A program made the position numbers and the translations under genes. From NCBI RefSeq assembly GCF_031628175.1, contig NZ_JAVLVT010000017.1, forward strand, positions 1-16,783: 16,783 bases of DNA. Reading direction: 5' to 3'. This document shows, piece after piece, positions 14,305 to 16,783 of the stretch. Origin of the DNA: Lipingzhangella_A rawalii (GTDB taxonomy: Bacteria; Actinomycetota; Actinomycetes; Streptosporangiales; Streptosporangiaceae). The notes under the pieces are model-generated. The model did not search any database. It had not been told where the DNA came from and worked only from the letters and a program-made list of their open reading frames with translations. Within the stretch, counting starts at the first letter, position 1, and every line of letters begins with the position of its first letter.

Positions 14305-14318
14305 AGTGACTGTATACA
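14304..14318. promoter_or_regulatory. candidate LysR operator
   Basis: Two palindromes overlap between the divergent genes: CAGTGACTG (14304-14312) and TGTATACA (14311-14318). They overlap the LysR gene's -10 box and sit just upstream of the exporter's -35, suiting autorepression and activation. A T-N11-A core was not assigned. Confidence 0.4.
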
Positions 14319-14324
14319 CAAACA

Positions 14325-14354
14325 TTGGACGCATTGATTCCCCGTTTCTAGCGT
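14325..14354 (+). promoter_or_regulatory. candidate leaderless promoter of the MFS exporter
   Basis: TTGGAC (14325-14330), 18-nt spacer, TAGCGT (14349-14354). The GTG at 14362 follows by 7 nt, which places the transcript start on the start codon. The earlier GTG at 14353 would lie inside the -10 box. Confidence 0.5.
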
Positions 14355-14361
14355 GGACACG

Positions 14362-15666
14362 GTGACGGAAGCAGCGTTACGTCAGCCGGATTCCCCCTGG
14401 CCCGGGCACCACGCCGGGACCCGGGCCTACGTCCGGGTACTGACCGCGATGACGGCGGCGGGAATCGCGACTTTTTCCCAGCTGTACTCGGTCCAGGCGA
14501 TCCTGCCGGATCTCGCCGTGCGCTTCGAGGCCTCGCCGGCGCGGGTGGCATTGACGGTGTCGCTGGCCACCGGCGCACTGGCCGGTTTCGTACTGCTGTG
14601 GAGTGGTGTCGCCGACCGGTTCGGACGTGCCCGGGTCATGGGGCTGGCCCTGATCGCCTCCACCACACTCGGACTACTCGCTCCGCTCGTGGATCACCTG
14701 TGGCTGCTGCTGATCCTGCGCACCGTGCAGGGCGCGGTCCTGGGTGGTATGCCCGCGGTGGCGGTGGCCTACCTCGCCGACGAAATCTACGCCGGGCACC
14801 TCACCCGCGCCACCGGCGCCTACGTGGCCGGAAACACACTGGGCGGAATGAGTGGTCGGCTCGTGGCGGGACTGGTCGCCGACCTTGCCGGTTGGCGATG
14901 GGCGCTGGCCGCCGACTCCCTGTTGGCGGTTCTCGCGGTGGCGGTGTTTCTGGTGGCGCTACCGCGCCCACGCGGGTTCGTTGCAAGCCACGGTGCAGAC
15001 GCGGGGTTACGGCGACGCATCCGCACCAGCCTGGCCGATCGTGGTCTCCTGGCGTTGTACGCCCAGGCTCTCCTCCTGATGGGGGCCTTCGTCACCGTCT
15101 ACAACTTCCTGGCCTTCCACCTGCTGGATGCACCGTTCGCCCTGTCCCCGGCACTGGTCTCCCTGGTGTTTCTGGCCTATCTGGCCGGGTCGCTCAGCTC
15201 GTCCGTGACCGGACGGATCACCGAACGTCTGGGCCGGCACCGCCTCCTGCTCGGGGCCACTGCGCTGATGGTCACGGGGATGGCTGGCCTGCTTGCTCCC
15301 ACCCTGCCGGTCGTACTCGCCGCGCTGGTGATATTCACCGTGGCCTTCTTCGCCGCGCACACCGTCGCCGCCGGGTGGGTGGGCCAGCGAGCCCGCACCG
15401 CCCGCGCCCAGGCCTCCGCCTGCTACACCCTCGCCTACTACCTGGGATCCAGTCTGTTCGGCTGGCTGGGCGGACTGGTCTACGCAGCACTGGGCTGGTC
15501 GGGCACCGCGGGCTACGTCATCGCGCTGTGTCTCCTGGCGGCCAGCGCCACGCTGGCCCTACGTGATCCGCCCCACGGCACCCCCGCCGGTCCTGGTCAT
15601 GAGCGGACGCGCGACCACACCGTGACCTCCGCACCCAGGCCAGACACCCGGACCGCAGCAGAGTAG
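14362..15666 (+). CDS. MFS efflux transporter, YnfM-like
   Basis: A 434-residue 12-helix major facilitator protein. The first helix region FSQLYSVQAILPDLAVRFEA and SPARVALTVSLATGALAGFV are typical of the YnfM-type subgroup of drug/metabolite exporters. The MFS loop motif after helix 2 is GVADRFGRARVMG, and RTVQGAVLGGMPAVAVAYLADE is helix 4-5. A central loop near residues 195-225 separates two six-helix halves; the repeat motif GRITERLGRHRLL marks the second half. The C-terminal ~35 residues are polar. GTG 14362 is chosen because the promoter at 14325-14354 would start the transcript there; GTG 14353 adds three residues. Codon 6 and the codon at 15007 are TTA, rare in this DNA. Substrate unknown; the divergent LysR gene should control it. 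Confidence 0.88.
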   Translation: MTEAALRQPDSPWPGHHAGTRAYVRVLTAMTAAGIATFSQLYSVQAILPDLAVRFEASPARVALTVSLATGALAGFVLLWSGVADRFGRARVMGLALIASTTLGLLAPLVDHLWLLLILRTVQGAVLGGMPAVAVAYLADEIYAGHLTRATGAYVAGNTLGGMSGRLVAGLVADLAGWRWALAADSLLAVLAVAVFLVALPRPRGFVASHGADAGLRRRIRTSLADRGLLALYAQALLLMGAFVTVYNFLAFHLLDAPFALSPALVSLVFLAYLAGSLSSSVTGRITERLGRHRLLLGATALMVTGMAGLLAPTLPVVLAALVIFTVAFFAAHTVAAGWVGQRARTARAQASACYTLAYYLGSSLFGWLGGLVYAALGWSGTAGYVIALCLLAASATLALRDPPHGTPAGPGHERTRDHTVTSAPRPDTRTAAE

Positions 15667-16017
15667 CGAAGTCACACCCGACCGTTCGGCTGTGCAAACC
15701 ACGGGAACAATGCGGGCTGGACGAATCACGTCGACGCGGGCAACGCCGCCCCGGGGCCTGTGCGGTCACGCTGTGCGGACTGGAGGCCCAGGTGCGGTTG
15801 GTGACGTCCGCACCACTGTCGCCCGAACAGGCGGACGGCAGCGACGGTATTCCCTCGACGACGGGGCGACGGATCCGGAAGCTGCCCGAGGTCGATGCCC
15901 GGGCCACCCACGACCGGCGGGTGTCCGATCTCGTTACCGGGCCGGCCCCAGAGCAACAATCTGGGCTCGCACACCGGACCGCGCCGCCCCGCAGCAGGAG
16001 CTCCGTGGGCGGAACAC
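15667..16017. other. intergenic stretch without a supported gene
   Basis: A 350-bp space between the convergent MFS and unknown-protein genes. No terminator hairpin with a T-run is visible. One plus-strand frame (about 15775-15960) has a stretch loosely like the C-terminal end of an ATP synthase delta subunit (VTSAPLSPEQ, then GRRIRKLPEVDA and RVSDLVTG in matching order), but it has no start and the likeness is weak. Confidence 0.35.
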
Positions 16018-16518
16018 CTACAGCTGACCGAAGAACCGGATACGCCAGGTGGGGGGCTTCCCCGGATGGATCTCCCGCAACGTATACACGCCGTCGTAGG
16101 GATGGTCGAGGACGTGTTCGGGCACATGCACGTACTCCGCGTGGGCCACGGCGTCCAGCACCCGCCGGCGTTCCTCCTCGGTGACCGCTCCCCCGGCGAC
16201 GGCCTCGTCCAGGGTCGGATACTCCCGCGTATCGGCCGGTTCGACCGCCGCCAGTGCCGCGAAGTTGCTGGCTCGAATCATCAGACGGGTGCCGCTCTCC
16301 GTGGGAAGCGTCACCGCGGCGTGGTAGGTCGCGTCCTGCACCCACGCAACCGCGGCCGGGTACGGGTGCACCGCGCCCAGGCGCTCGGTCAGCTCGTCGA
16401 TCCGCTCCTCGGCCTCGTGCCAGTCGAAGTTGATGGGGAACTCGAAAGCGTCTGCGTGCTCGCGGTCGACAGCACGCAGGTAGTCCAGGATGGGTGTCTC
16501 CGTGGTGACATTGTTCAT
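16018..16518 (-). CDS. small soluble protein of unknown function
   Basis: A 166-residue protein that I do not recognise. It has an N-terminal helical region (ILDYLRAVDREHADAF, then FDWHEAEERIDELTERLG), a middle part with strands (AAVAWVQDATYHAAVTLPTE, RLMIRASNFAALAAVEP), a helix GGAVTEEERRRVLDAVAHAEY, and an aromatic C-terminus (HPYDGVYTLREIHPGKPPTWRIRFFGQL). It has no signal peptide or membrane segment. Codon bias fits a real gene. ATG 16518 is used; an ATG at 16533 in frame adds five residues and lies in an inverted repeat, and neither has a good Shine-Dalgarno site. It is convergent with the MFS gene. Confidence 0.72.
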   Translation of the reverse strand: MNNVTTETPILDYLRAVDREHADAFEFPINFDWHEAEERIDELTERLGAVHPYPAAVAWVQDATYHAAVTLPTESGTRLMIRASNFAALAAVEPADTREYPTLDEAVAGGAVTEEERRRVLDAVAHAEYVHVPEHVLDHPYDGVYTLREIHPGKPPTWRIRFFGQL

Positions 16519-16529
16519 CGCAGGTACCG

Positions 16530-16563
16530 CCATCGTTGTGGGGGACTTGGGGGACTACGATGG
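16530..16563. promoter_or_regulatory. inverted repeat enclosing a tandem repeat at the start of the unknown-protein gene
   Basis: Perfect arms CCATCGT (16530-16536) and ACGATGG (16557-16563) enclose two copies of GGGGGACT (16540-16547 and 16549-16556) separated by one T. The element lies immediately upstream of, or over, the minus-strand start codon, where an operator or a translation-control hairpin would act. The rest of the window to 16783 shows no recognisable gene. Confidence 0.35.
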
Positions 16564-16783
16564 CGGGATTTCTTCCCACCTGGCAGTGTGAACTCTCCCG
16601 TGACGTCTGGCCGACTCCGGCCACGACAGCGCCTGGGCGCGCTGCGGACTGATCCGGGCTGGTGCCTGCTTCTTGGAGTTGGAAGCGAGGCTGGACCTGG
16701 CCTGGCGACGTCCACCCCGCCCCGATCCCGCTGGCCGCTGTGCTGGTACGTGCGCTCTCCTCGGGCGGTGGGAGGTGTCCCGT

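Noticed and set aside
14353..14361. Earlier GTG start for the MFS exporter
   Set aside because: This GTG lies within the predicted -10 box and has no Shine-Dalgarno site; GTG 14362 fits the promoter geometry better. The difference is three residues.
1..16783. CRISPR array, insertion sequence or phage genes
   Set aside because: No regularly spaced repeats, transposase, integrase or structural phage proteins were seen on either strand.

Overview
This window is high-GC DNA with frequent GTG starts, a strong codon bias in the intact genes, and several start codons that sit just behind a -10 box without a Shine-Dalgarno sequence. This points to an actinobacterium. The gene families (DUF1707, a MurR/MurQ/BadF-type kinase set, an HTH-PPOX fusion) fit a Nocardiopsaceae- or Streptomyces-like organism, but the genus cannot be fixed from sequence alone.

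Layout. (a) 1-3620 is gene-poor. It holds an intact formate/nitrite-family channel (222-1049, +) and an intact HTH plus PPOX-fold regulator (1943-2629, -). Two long stretches without open genes carry, on the minus strand, frame-shifted remnants of a universal stress protein (about 1540-1810) and a two-CBS-domain protein (about 2800-3230). These four families commonly occur together in actinobacterial hypoxia/dormancy (DosR/DevR-type) regions, so this looks like a decaying locus of that kind. (b) 3581-3775 holds a tRNA-Lys(CTT) with its own promoter and terminator. (c) 3823-7639 is a cell-wall recycling block. A BadF-family amino-sugar kinase and a tail-anchored mini-protein lie on the minus strand. 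Divergent from them on the plus strand are a MurR/RpiR-type regulator, MurQ etherase and a SanA/YdcF-like envelope protein. The kinase and MurQ together would turn MurNAc into GlcNAc-6-P plus D-lactate, under MurR control. (d) 7727-10211 holds a two-domain protein of unknown function and a DAO-family FAD oxidoreductase. (e) 10430-13342 holds a DUF1707 protein (-) and a divergent UvrD-like SF1 protein (+) whose first ~90 residues resemble a RelE/ParE toxin fold and whose helicase motifs deviate at several positions. (f) 13368-15666 holds a LysR regulator divergent from a YnfM-like MFS exporter; the exporter has two rare TTA codons. (g) 15667-16783 holds one small unrecognised protein (16018-16518, -) with an unusual inverted-repeat/tandem-repeat element over its start, and otherwise empty sequence.

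The points most worth following are the decayed dormancy locus, the toxin-fold/SF1 fusion with altered motifs, and the three candidate leaderless promoters.
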